A DNA stretch of 64,000 nt from Streptococcus anginosus subsp. whileyi MAS624 (lineage in GTDB: Bacteria; Bacillota; Bacilli; Lactobacillales; Streptococcaceae), in contig NZ_AP013072.1 in NCBI RefSeq assembly GCF_000478925.1, positions 474,501 to 538,500 of the forward strand. Reading direction: 5' to 3'. Every line of letters starts with the position of its first letter. Position 1 is the first letter of the stretch. Under the pieces are notes generated by a model. The model made no database searches, was not told where the DNA came from, and saw only the letters and a program-made list of their open reading frames with translations. The translations under genes were made by a program, and so were the position numbers. Below, one piece after another: positions 19,804 through 27,730 of the stretch.

Positions 19804-20475
19804 ATGAGTGTTCAAGATATCATTAAAAAATCTGTTTTACGATCAGAAAATTTTACTACCCAAAATATTGGAAAAATTATTGCAACCTTGCTATTAGCCA
19901 TTGCATTGGGAGCCTTTATTTACTTTGTTTATCAACGATTTTTTACCGGCGTTGTCTATTCTAGAAGCTTTGCCATGACTTTGGTCGGAATGTCTATTTT
20001 GACGGCTATGGTAACACTGGCAATTAGCTCAAATATTGTTATCTCTCTCGGTATGGTGGGTGCTTTGTCTATTGTTCGTTATCGTACAGCTGTCAAAGAC
20101 CCGATGGATTTGCTTTATCTATTCTGGGCCATTACAACGGGGATTACCGTTGGAGCAGGCATGTATATTTTGGCAATTGTAACGGCAGCTGTCATTTTTG
20201 GCATGTTAATCATTTTTAGCAAAATGCAAGGGCAAGGAAAAGTCTATATTGCTGTCATCCATTATCAAGGCGATGAAACGGGTGATAAAGTTATTCAGGC
20301 TTTTGGGAAAATGAAATATTTTGTTAAATCAAAAACAATGCGAGGAGATACTGTCGAAATGGCAGTAGAGGTCTTTTGTCAGAAAGAGAATTTTGTTTTT
20401 GTAGAGCAAATCCGTAATATTGAACAAGTGTCGGACGTAACACTAATCCAATACAATGGTGAATACCACGGATGA
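19804..20475 (+). CDS. DUF4956 four-span membrane protein
   Basis: A 223-aa protein with four membrane spans in residues about 24-145 and a soluble C-terminal domain (about 150-223). The family signature GMVGALSIVRYRTAVKDP is present. Function unproven; the family travels with VTC-domain and CotH-like proteins, which suggests a membrane partner, possibly for moving or sensing the VTC product. AGGAGAAAAAG precedes ATG. Its TGA stop overlaps the next ATG (ATGATGA arrangement at 20472-20475). Confidence 0.8.
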   Translation: MSVQDIIKKSVLRSENFTTQNIGKIIATLLLAIALGAFIYFVYQRFFTGVVYSRSFAMTLVGMSILTAMVTLAISSNIVISLGMVGALSIVRYRTAVKDPMDLLYLFWAITTGITVGAGMYILAIVTAAVIFGMLIIFSKMQGQGKVYIAVIHYQGDETGDKVIQAFGKMKYFVKSKTMRGDTVEMAVEVFCQKENFVFVEQIRNIEQVSDVTLIQYNGEYHG

Positions 20476-21851
20476 TGAGAATGAATAAAATAATACCAAT
20501 TTGTTTGGTCGTTTTAGTAGTCCTATTTATTTGCATAGCATTTTCCTCTCCTGTTAAAAAAAGCAGGAAGCGAGTGGAGCAGAATTTTACCTACTCTGAT
20601 AAAGCATTATCCAATCCTTTGATGGGTTATGCTCCTTCAGCCAGAGAGTCAGAAGTAAGCAGGGATATTCAGCTGGTTTATATGGATGTGACTTGGAAAG
20701 AGCTGGAACCTCAAAAAGGAGTGTATGCTTGGAAAATCTTAGAAGAAAAAAATCAGCTCAAACGCTGGTTAAAAGAGGGAAAGCATGTTGTTTTACGCTT
20801 TGTACTAGATTATCCTCAAGCTATTTCTCATGAGGATATCCCTTCTTGGTTAATCAAAGAAATGTCGGATCCGGGGGATCGCTATATTTCTTCCTATGGA
20901 AAAGGTTTTTCGCCGAATTACGAGGATAAAAAGCTGATTCATTATTATGAAAAGGCCGTTACTGAGATGGGACGGCGCTGGGCTAATTCGGGACAAATTT
21001 CCTTTATTGAGCTAGGGGCTTTAGGGCATTGGGGAGAGTGGCATGTGAATGACGAAGCCAATATTCGGAAATTGCCAGAAGCAGCTATTCGTGAAAAATA
21101 CATTACCCCTTGGATAGATGCTTTCCCTGAAGCTAATATTCTAATGCGGCGTCCGTTTGCAGCAGCTAAAAAGTATGGATTTGGTCTTTATAATGATGTG
21201 GTTGGAGACGAAGAAAGTAAAAAAGTTTGGCTCAATTGGATTCAATCTGGCGGAGATTATGACCAGGAAAATGCAAAAAATGGCTTAGTCCCGATGCCAG
21301 ATGCTTGGCAAACTGCTCCTATTGGTGGTGAATTGACCAGTTCAGCTACTATGAAAACTCTCATGGGGAAAAAGCTGAAACAGATCATCAAAGAACTTCA
21401 GGAATCTCATACTACTTTTTTAGGTCCCAAAATTGCTGAAATGATAGACAATGATGATAGTAGCTATAATGAGCTGTTGAAAAATATGGGTTATCGTTTG
21501 TGGATTCCACAGATGACACTTACTTCTAGTAAGAAATTTACTCAGTTATCCATAACGTTTGCAAATAAAGGCGTTGCTCCCTTTTATCGTAATTGGAAAG
21601 TGAAAATTTATGTGTTCGACAGAATGGGTGCCATTATTGAAAGTAAAACCGTACCGATTGATTTAACAAAAATCTCACCTAATAAAGAACAAAAAGTACA
21701 AATTTCCCTTTCAACTGCTAACGTGACTGGTGAAGGAAATGGATGCAAAATCGCTTTGGGAATTGTTTCTCCTCTCACCAAGAAACCAGCTGTTCATTTT
21801 GCTAACAAAGGACAGGAAAGACAAAAATTGCTGACCTTGTATGAAGATTGA
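20472..21851 (+). CDS. Membrane-anchored DUF4832 / TIM-barrel protein, possible glycosidase
   Basis: A 459-aa protein with an N-terminal anchor (about residues 6-24) and an extracellular body. Residues 35-330 read like a GH-A-clan barrel: GVYAWKILEEK, VVLRFVLDYP, then IELGALGHWGEWHVND, where a Glu at the end of strand 4 would sit at the acid/base position. The last 110 residues form a beta-sandwich typical of DUF4832 (LSITFANKGVAPFYRNWKV). As the Pel deacetylase here lacks its hydrolase half, this protein is a candidate replacement for trimming the polymer. No activity is proven for the family. Last gene of the operon, followed by a strong terminator. Confidence 0.75.
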   Translation: MMRMNKIIPICLVVLVVLFICIAFSSPVKKSRKRVEQNFTYSDKALSNPLMGYAPSARESEVSRDIQLVYMDVTWKELEPQKGVYAWKILEEKNQLKRWLKEGKHVVLRFVLDYPQAISHEDIPSWLIKEMSDPGDRYISSYGKGFSPNYEDKKLIHYYEKAVTEMGRRWANSGQISFIELGALGHWGEWHVNDEANIRKLPEAAIREKYITPWIDAFPEANILMRRPFAAAKKYGFGLYNDVVGDEESKKVWLNWIQSGGDYDQENAKNGLVPMPDAWQTAPIGGELTSSATMKTLMGKKLKQIIKELQESHTTFLGPKIAEMIDNDDSSYNELLKNMGYRLWIPQMTLTSSKKFTQLSITFANKGVAPFYRNWKVKIYVFDRMGAIIESKTVPIDLTKISPNKEQKVQISLSTANVTGEGNGCKIALGIVSPLTKKPAVHFANKGQERQKLLTLYED

Positions 21852-21860
21852 ACCTAAACA

Positions 21861-21897
21861 AACCAACGTTGTATTCTTATTTACGACGTTGGTTTTT
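21861..21897 (+). terminator. Terminator of the Pel-like operon
   Basis: 13-bp stem (21861-21873 with 21882-21894, one G-T pair), 8-base loop, then five T. It closes the operon 10 bases after the last stop. Confidence 0.85.
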
Positions 21898-21911
21898 ATG
21901 TCAGAATCAGA

Positions 21912-21940
21912 TTGCGTCTTTTCATAAAAAACTGTATGAT
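21912..21940 (+). promoter_or_regulatory. Promoter for the MFS/rsuA pair
   Basis: TTGCGT (21912-21917), 17 bases, TATGAT (21935-21940), about 30 bases before the MFS start. Confidence 0.5.
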
Positions 21941-21971
21941 AGGGATAGTGTGATTTTAGAAAGAAGATAAG

Positions 21972-23144
21972 ATGAAAAGATTCATGGAGAAGGCTAGTAT
22001 TCTGGCTTTATCATTTGTGTTAACAACAGCATTTTCAATTTCCAGCGCTTTGCCGGCAATGTTTCAGTTTTATAAGAGTTATTCCTCTAGTCAAGTAGAG
22101 TTATTAGTCTCCTTGCCGTCCATTGGGATTATGTCTTTGTTGATTTTTAATAGTATTTTGGAGCGTTTTTTATCTGAGCGGCAAATGATTATACTAGGAC
22201 TATTGTTGTTTTCTATTTGTGGCCTCATCCCATTTTTCAATCAAGCTTATGGTCTCGTTTTTGCTTCGCGATTTGTTTTTGGTTTAGGGCTAGGGATGAT
22301 GAACCCTCGAGCAATTGCGATTATTAGTGAGCGATTCCAAGGGAGAGAGCGTGTGCAGATGTTGGGTTATCGTGGGTCAGCAGAAGTTGTTGGGATGGCT
22401 TTGCTGACTTTAGCGGTCGGGCAACTCTTGCGTTTTGGTTGGACAACTACTTTTCTGGTTTATACAGTTGGCTTTATTGTTTTAGCATTGTATCTTTTGT
22501 TTGTTCCTTATGAAAAAAGCAAAGTCGATAAACATAAGTATCTCAAGTCTGCTCAAAAAATGACCACAAAACAAGTGCGTTTAAGCATATTGTTGGCTTT
22601 TATAGCTGGAATGATTGTGTGTACCAATGTCGCTATCAATTTACGTATTCCAAGTCTTGTCTTACAGAATAAAATGGGAAGTGCTGAAACAGCGAGCTTG
22701 ATTCTCAGCTGTATGCAGCTTGTCGGGATTCTAGCTGGCGTTAGCTTTGCCAGCTTAGTGAGTATGTTGAAAAATCGCTTATTGACAGTAATGGGAATTG
22801 TTTTTGGTTTCAGTCAAGTGATGATTGGTTTTTCGAGCCACATTTGGTTCTTAAGTTTAAGTGCTCTGTTGGCTGGTTTTGCTTATAGCGTATCTCTAAC
22901 AGCTGTATTTCATATTGTATCAGAGAAAATTCCTGCCCATTTGGTCAATCGCGCAACAGCGATTGTTGTCTTGGGTTGCAGTAGTGGTGCTTCGGTGTCA
23001 ACATTCGTCCTATCCTTGATTGGAATCATTTCTTCTGTTCCAACCTTTATTTTTAGTGTATTAGGAGTTCTCATGATAGCAGTATCCATTTTAGCTGTTT
23101 TTGTCACTCATCAACAAAATGAGGAAAAAGATGCGATTAGATAA
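21972..23144 (+). CDS. Major facilitator superfamily transporter
   Basis: A 390-aa, twelve-span MFS protein. The loop 2-3 motif is poorly kept (SERQMIILGLLL), and a second GLGLGMMNPRAIAIISERFQGRER stretch (motif split by spans 4-5) fits drug/proton or CynX-like exporters. Substrate cannot be named. It shares 14 bases with the rsuA-like gene, an unusual but stable pairing in streptococci. Confidence 0.8.
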   Translation: MKRFMEKASILALSFVLTTAFSISSALPAMFQFYKSYSSSQVELLVSLPSIGIMSLLIFNSILERFLSERQMIILGLLLFSICGLIPFFNQAYGLVFASRFVFGLGLGMMNPRAIAIISERFQGRERVQMLGYRGSAEVVGMALLTLAVGQLLRFGWTTTFLVYTVGFIVLALYLLFVPYEKSKVDKHKYLKSAQKMTTKQVRLSILLAFIAGMIVCTNVAINLRIPSLVLQNKMGSAETASLILSCMQLVGILAGVSFASLVSMLKNRLLTVMGIVFGFSQVMIGFSSHIWFLSLSALLAGFAYSVSLTAVFHIVSEKIPAHLVNRATAIVVLGCSSGASVSTFVLSLIGIISSVPTFIFSVLGVLMIAVSILAVFVTHQQNEEKDAIR

Positions 23145-23859
23145 GTTTTTAGTAGAAATGGGCTTTGGCTCACGAACAGAAGTCAAGCAACTATTGAAAA
23201 AGAAGCAAGTTTTGGTGAATGGAAAAATAGAAACATCTGCGAAAGTGCAAATAGATGAAAATCAGGACGAAATTTCGGTCAATAACCGAGTTCTAGTCTA
23301 TGAAAGATTTGTCTATTATCTTTTAAATAAACCCAAAGGTGTCATTTCTGCTACCGAAGATGATAAGCATCGAACGGTTTTGGATTTGCTGGATGAAAAT
23401 GCACGTCAGAAAGAAGTCTTTCCAGTTGGACGGCTCGATATTGATACTCATGGTCTTTTGTTATTAACCAATAATGGAGCTTTGGCACACGCTATGCTGT
23501 CTCCTAAAAAGCATGTAGCAAAAGTTTACAGTGCAAAGGTAGATGGGATTATGACTGAAAAAGATGCAGAGCGTTTTGAAGCAGGGATAGAGCTCAAAGA
23601 CTTTACCTGTCAGCCTGCAAAACTGACCATATTAGAAGTGAATGAAGAGCAGCAAACTTCTCTGGTGGAGATTATAATTTCTGAAGGAAAATTTCACCAA
23701 GTGAAGCGAATGGTTCAGGCTTGCGGAAAAACGGTAACAGATTTGGAACGCCTTTCTATGGGACCGCTTATGCTGGATGAGCGTTTGGAATTAGGGGCTT
23801 TCCGTCATTTGACAAAAGAAGAATTAGAAAAACTCACTATTTTTGGTGTAGAACTCTAA
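23131..23859 (+). CDS. rsuA: RsuA-family rRNA pseudouridine synthase
   Basis: A 242-aa enzyme that isomerises a uridine in 16S rRNA. It has an N-terminal S4 RNA-binding domain (MRLDKFLVEMGFGSRTEVKQ) and the catalytic motif GRLDIDTHGLLLLTNNG with Asp at residue 103. Start ATG 23131 has GAGGAAAAAG directly upstream and gives the canonical MRLDKF opening; a longer in-frame TTG start at 23101 is unlikely. Overlaps the MFS gene by 14 bases. Confidence 0.92.
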   Translation: MRLDKFLVEMGFGSRTEVKQLLKKKQVLVNGKIETSAKVQIDENQDEISVNNRVLVYERFVYYLLNKPKGVISATEDDKHRTVLDLLDENARQKEVFPVGRLDIDTHGLLLLTNNGALAHAMLSPKKHVAKVYSAKVDGIMTEKDAERFEAGIELKDFTCQPAKLTILEVNEEQQTSLVEIIISEGKFHQVKRMVQACGKTVTDLERLSMGPLMLDERLELGAFRHLTKEELEKLTIFGVEL

Positions 23860-23874
23860 GCCGGAATGTCCCAT

Positions 23875-23903
23875 TTGACAAAACCTTTCCTTCTTGGTAG
23901 AAT
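23875..23903 (+). promoter_or_regulatory. Strong promoter of rpsO
   Basis: Consensus TTGACA (23875-23880), 17-base spacer, TAGAAT (23898-23903). Transcription should begin near 23910. Confidence 0.8.
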
Positions 23904-23909
23904 AAGGAT

Positions 23910-23993
23910 GTCGTTAAAGACAAATAACTTTTTCTTGGTATTAGGTGGGCCAAGCCTAACACTCGGATGAAGCGTAAAGAAAAGGAGTCTATC
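23910..23993 (+). promoter_or_regulatory. Structured 5' leader of rpsO (S15 leader candidate)
   Basis: About 84 bases between the promoter and ATG, containing a TTAGG/CCTAA-closed GC-rich hairpin (about 23940-23960) before the ribosome-binding site. Several lineages autoregulate S15 through a leader structure that imitates its rRNA site. A covariance search would confirm or reject it. Confidence 0.4.
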
Positions 23994-24263
23994 ATGGCAA
24001 TCTCAAAAGAGAAAAAAAATGAAATTATTGCACAATATGCACGTCACGAAGGTGATACAGGTTCAGTTGAAGTACAAGTAGCTGTTCTTACTTGGGAAAT
24101 TAACCACCTTAACGAACACATCAAGGTACACAAAAAAGACCACGCTACTTACCGTGGTTTGATGAAAAAAATCGGTCGCCGTCGTAATCTTCTTGCCTAT
24201 TTGCGTAAGAACGATGTTAACCGTTACCGTGAATTGATCAACTCATTAGGACTTCGTCGTTAA
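23994..24263 (+). CDS. rpsO: Ribosomal protein S15
   Basis: 89-aa primary 16S-binding protein of the 30S subunit. ATG 23994 (AAAGGAG upstream) gives the canonical [20 protein letters not shown] opening; the 9 extra upstream codons in the same frame belong to the leader. Core residues HxxH-type helix and [18 protein letters not shown] are intact. Monocistronic, with a terminator right behind. Confidence 0.98.
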   Translation: MAISKEKKNEIIAQYARHEGDTGSVEVQVAVLTWEINHLNEHIKVHKKDHATYRGLMKKIGRRRNLLAYLRKNDVNRYRELINSLGLRR

Positions 24264-24271
24264 TTCAATTA

Positions 24272-24304
24272 AAAGTCTCTCATGAAAATGAGAGACTTTT
24301 TTTC
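24272..24304 (+). terminator. Terminator of rpsO
   Basis: Perfect 12-bp stem with GAAA tetraloop (24272-24283, 24288-24299) and a T run. Confidence 0.95.
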
Positions 24305-24344
24305 TACCATTAGAAATAGAAATGTGGCAGAGTAAGCATATCCT

Positions 24345-24373
24345 TTGACTGTTGTAACAACTATTGATACAAT
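24345..24373 (+). promoter_or_regulatory. Promoter of the DUF4649-trxA pair
   Basis: TTGACT (24345-24350), 17-base spacer, TACAAT (24368-24373). Confidence 0.6.
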
Positions 24374-24427
24374 ACATTTGCAAAAATAAATTACAAACGT
24401 AATCGAATGATAAAAAGGAGAATGATC

Positions 24428-24649
24428 ATGATTGAAATCACTTATTTAGATGCTAGTAAGCAAGAGAGGGTTATAACGTTTGAAAGCTATCAAGAATTTG
24501 AGCAATCGCAGCAAGCCTGCTTGATCAATGTGGCAGATTATTATCCAGTTCAAAAGCTGCTTGTTAATGGACACGAATTGGATTACCAAGGGACTTACGG
24601 TGATGTTTTCTTTTATCTAATGAAGCAAGATTTAAATCAATACAAATAA
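24428..24649 (+). CDS. DUF4649-family small protein
   Basis: A 73-aa acidic protein beginning MIEITYLDASKQERVITF, typical of a short streptococcal family of unknown role. ATG 24428 is favoured because AAGGAG (24414-24419) lies 8 bases upstream. It precedes trxA by 12 bases and is probably co-transcribed, which hints at a link to thiol or stress physiology, though nothing in the sequence proves this (no Cys pair beyond one isolated Cys). Confidence 0.75.
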   Translation: MIEITYLDASKQERVITFESYQEFEQSQQACLINVADYYPVQKLLVNGHELDYQGTYGDVFFYLMKQDLNQYK

Positions 24650-24661
24650 AAGTGAGGTAAA

Positions 24662-24979
24662 ATGATGACAAAAGCTATTACTGATGCAACGTTTGAAGCA
24701 GAAACAAAGGACGGTCTTGTTCTTATTGACTTTTGGGCTACTTGGTGTGGACCTTGTCGTATGCAAGCTCCTATTCTAGAAAAACTTTCCGTAGAAATTC
24801 CAGAAGATGAATTGAAAATCGTGAAGATAGACGTTGATGAAAATCCAAATACCGCACGACAATTTGGTATTATGAGTATCCCGACTCTCTTATTTAAAAA
24901 GGACGGCCAGGTTGTGAAACAAGTCGCCGGGGTACATACAGCAGCACAAATCAAGCAAATCATGACAGAATTAGGATAA
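24662..24979 (+). CDS. trxA: Thioredoxin
   Basis: 105-aa cytosolic disulfide reductase. Active site WCGPC at residues 28-32, cis-Pro in SIPTLLFK, and the usual length. Two ATGs in tandem (24662, 24665) are equally possible. Ends at a clear terminator. Confidence 0.97.
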   Translation: MMTKAITDATFEAETKDGLVLIDFWATWCGPCRMQAPILEKLSVEIPEDELKIVKIDVDENPNTARQFGIMSIPTLLFKKDGQVVKQVAGVHTAAQIKQIMTELG

Positions 24980-24986
24980 AGCATAA

Positions 24987-25015
24987 AATCCGCTTAGTTT
25001 TTAAGCGGATTTTTA
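24987..25015 (+). terminator. Terminator of trxA
   Basis: 10-bp stem AATCCGCTTA (24987-24996) / TAAGCGGATT (25002-25011) with a short T tail. Confidence 0.9.
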
Positions 25016-25091
25016 GGTGCCTGAAAACTTTTAGTCACTAGGATACTTAAAAGAGATTCTTGAGGATTCTAATAAAACTCAAAATAAAGTA

Positions 25092-25119
25092 TTGACTTAT
25101 TTAAAATTAAGTGTATAAT
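25092..25119 (+). promoter_or_regulatory. Promoter with internal dyad before the MFS gene
   Basis: TTGACT (25092-25097), 16-base spacer, TATAAT (25114-25119). The spacer contains a small dyad (ACTTA ... TAAGT, about 25095-25112), a possible operator for the ArsR-like protein encoded downstream. Confidence 0.55.
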
Positions 25120-25171
25120 TATGCTCAACAAAAATTAAGCAATCATTTAACAAAAAGAAAGTGGATATGAA

Positions 25172-26440
25172 ATGAAACGAATATTGCAAAATAAACTGTT
25201 TATGGGAACTTTCATCTCGGATATGTTGTCTAATTTTGGAGATGTACTCTATTATTTGGCTTTAATGAATTATGTTCTGTTATTGCCAGAAGCAAAATTT
25301 GCAATCTCTTTAGTGACTTTATCTGAAAGTTTGCCTTTTCTGACGATGATTTTCATGGGCATGTGGGGCGATCGTACTAAGAAGAAAGTAGATACGATTT
25401 TAGTGACGCTTCTGTTTCGGACAGGACTGTATCTGCTCATTGGTCTGGCTATGGGCTTTCAGCCAGCTTTATGGGTAGTGATTTTAGCTGTATTGGTCAA
25501 TCTTTTATCTGATCTAGCTGGTCAATATGAAGATGCTCTGCACATACCACTCAGCCTTCGTATTATTCCAATGGAAGATCGTGAAGCCATGTATGCCTTT
25601 CGTCAAGGAGCCAGCTCTATCCTAAAGATTCTCTTTCAATCCAGCGGAGCAATTTTAGTTGGGCTGATGAGTTACCAATACCTCGCATTTTTTAATGCTG
25701 GAACTTTTGCAGTTAGTGCTTTGATAATGATGATACTTCGTCCTAGTTTAAATAAACTGCTCAAAGACAATCCAATTCATTCTTCTGTTGAGAATCGTGA
25801 GGAAGAGAGATATTTTATTAAAAATACATGGAATAGTTTGCAGCAAGCTTATCAAACTGTTCAGAATATCTCCATCTTAAAGACTTCTATTTTCACTATT
25901 GCTGGTTTAAATGCTGTGTTTGCAGCAGAAAATGCGCTGCTCCTCCTAAATATGAAAGAAAATCCCAGTTTTGCATTTATCAATCCAGCCACAACTATAG
26001 CAACCGTTACAGTTGTAACTTTGATAGGAAATATTTTGGGGAGTGTTTTGGTAACGACCTTATTAAAAAAAGTAAGTATGGAGTTTTTGCTGAAGATTTC
26101 CGTATTCATGCCTCCTGCTCTCTTTATTGGTTTTTTACTCCACAGTATTTATATTATTTTCTTGGTGAATTTTTTGACAATGGTTATTGTAGGCATTTTT
26201 CAGCCGAAGATGAATGCTTTTATCATTTCATCGCTTCCTGAGGAGCGTTTGGCGACAATCAGTGCGGGGATTAGTAGTTTTTGCACATTAGGCTTAGTTC
26301 TTTGTCAAATGCTAGTAGCAGTTTTGGTAACGTTCTTGTCATCAGCCCAAATTGCTTTCTTATTTTTAATATTATCATCAATTTTATTCTTTTATACACT
26401 GAAAGTGCCCAGAAAAAATGCTAAACAAGTGATGCAATAG
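25172..26440 (+). CDS. MFS transporter of the macrolide-efflux-like type
   Basis: A 422-aa, about twelve-span protein. The start (LFMGTFISDMLSNFGDVLYYLALM) and the MGMWGDRTKKK loop fit the MFS branch that includes MefA-like exporters. Substrate unknown. It is followed 65 bases later by an ArsR-like regulator in the same orientation, suggesting a regulated efflux unit. Confidence 0.8.
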   Translation: MKRILQNKLFMGTFISDMLSNFGDVLYYLALMNYVLLLPEAKFAISLVTLSESLPFLTMIFMGMWGDRTKKKVDTILVTLLFRTGLYLLIGLAMGFQPALWVVILAVLVNLLSDLAGQYEDALHIPLSLRIIPMEDREAMYAFRQGASSILKILFQSSGAILVGLMSYQYLAFFNAGTFAVSALIMMILRPSLNKLLKDNPIHSSVENREEERYFIKNTWNSLQQAYQTVQNISILKTSIFTIAGLNAVFAAENALLLLNMKENPSFAFINPATTIATVTVVTLIGNILGSVLVTTLLKKVSMEFLLKISVFMPPALFIGFLLHSIYIIFLVNFLTMVIVGIFQPKMNAFIISSLPEERLATISAGISSFCTLGLVLCQMLVAVLVTFLSSAQIAFLFLILSSILFFYTLKVPRKNAKQVMQ

Positions 26441-26505
26441 CTTTCCAAACAGTTTACTTGTTAGGGTGAATTTGATAAGATAACACTAAAGAAGGAGTAA
26501 AGATA

Positions 26506-27552
26506 ATGGTGGAAGTACAGTATTCAGAACAAGCAAGTGATTTAATGGAGCAGTTTTCTCTATCTACTCTGATACAGGATAGAAGAGAGACTATCGAAAG
26601 TTTTAGTGGCAAAGAGCGTGAGCTTTTTAAAGATGTTTTTCCTGTAATGGAAGAGCTTCGCCTTTTGTTTCAACCTTATAAGGAAAAAATGGAAACCTAT
26701 TATTTGACTGGTTATGGAATTACCTTGCTGCAAAGTTGCTATTTGGAGATGGTAGATAAGGGGCTGACGCCCAAATCGGTTGAAGCGGTACATGCCTACT
26801 GTTTGCAGCTAGATACCGAAGCGATAAGAGAACAGTTAAAAGATCTCTTAAACACAGATCCTGAGCACATGGCTAAAAGTGGAGATTTTTGGGATTATTT
26901 AGAAGCATCATCTATTAAATCAGAAACTAAGTGGTATTTCAGTCAATTTTATCGGAAGCCACTTGAAGCTATGAAAGAGTTAATAGAGCTGTCTCGGGAA
27001 CTTATTCCGCTTTACCAGCCTTACTTGGAAAAAAGTGCTGCCGAACGTAGAGCTTATGCGGCATCTTTTTCATTGGAGGATACCATTGCAGAGTCTGCTA
27101 GTCTATCTCATTTTGATTGGAATTTTAAAGAAAATCAATTTATTAGGCTTTATGTTGTCAGCCCATGGGTGGTGCAGTTTGCATCTTACTTCAGTGAAAC
27201 AGAACCGAAAGAGAGTCATTATTTTATCGTTTCTTGCCGCATTGATCAACTACTTAAAAGTGGAAAAGAACTGGATATGGATACGTTTGCCGCAGTTCTC
27301 AAGGTACTTAGTGATAGCACACGCTATAATGTTATGGTAGAATTAGCTAAACCGTATGCTAAGAGCAAACGGATTGCTGAAGAGTTAGATATTACTGGAG
27401 CAGCGGTTTCTTTTCATACTCAAAAGCTCATCAATGCAAAACTCCTGCTTTTTAACCGTGACCATAAAGATGTGAAATATGATGTAAATAAAAGTTTACT
27501 TAGAGAAATCATTGCCAAGCTGACGAGTGACTTTGGCTTGGAGGAAAAATGA
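26506..27552 (+). CDS. ArsR-like winged-helix regulator with long N-terminal domain
   Basis: A 348-aa protein. Residues about 262-345 form a winged helix of ArsR type (LKVLSDSTRYNVMVELA, then RIAEELDITGAAVSFHTQKLINAKLL). The first 250 residues are helical with no motif I recognise; they may bind the ligand. ATG follows AAGGAG. It probably controls the preceding transporter gene. Confidence 0.8.
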   Translation: MVEVQYSEQASDLMEQFSLSTLIQDRRETIESFSGKERELFKDVFPVMEELRLLFQPYKEKMETYYLTGYGITLLQSCYLEMVDKGLTPKSVEAVHAYCLQLDTEAIREQLKDLLNTDPEHMAKSGDFWDYLEASSIKSETKWYFSQFYRKPLEAMKELIELSRELIPLYQPYLEKSAAERRAYAASFSLEDTIAESASLSHFDWNFKENQFIRLYVVSPWVVQFASYFSETEPKESHYFIVSCRIDQLLKSGKELDMDTFAAVLKVLSDSTRYNVMVELAKPYAKSKRIAEELDITGAAVSFHTQKLINAKLLLFNRDHKDVKYDVNKSLLREIIAKLTSDFGLEEK

Positions 27553-27588
27553 AGATAAAGACCTTTGGATTAGTTGCGGACGAAAAAA

Positions 27589-27714
27589 GAGGCTGGGACA
27601 AAAGCCCTTAACCTCGTCAGATTTTTATGAGTTTCTTGCAAGTCGCAGTGGTTGAGTGGGGGTGGGACGACAAAATCAAATTTCTTCGAAATTACCGATT
27701 TTTGTCCCACTCCC
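27589..27714. repeat. Dispersed streptococcal intergenic repeat, copy 1
   Basis: Begins GAGGCTGGGACAAAAG and ends with a large inverted repeat (GGGTGGGACGACAAAATC ... GATTTTTGTCCCACTCCC, 27659-27714). A diverged copy on the opposite strand lies at 60786-60947. It sits between convergent genes (ArsR-like and pepF) and can act as a two-way terminator. Confidence 0.75.
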
Positions 27715-27730
27715 TTTTGAGTAGTTCCTG

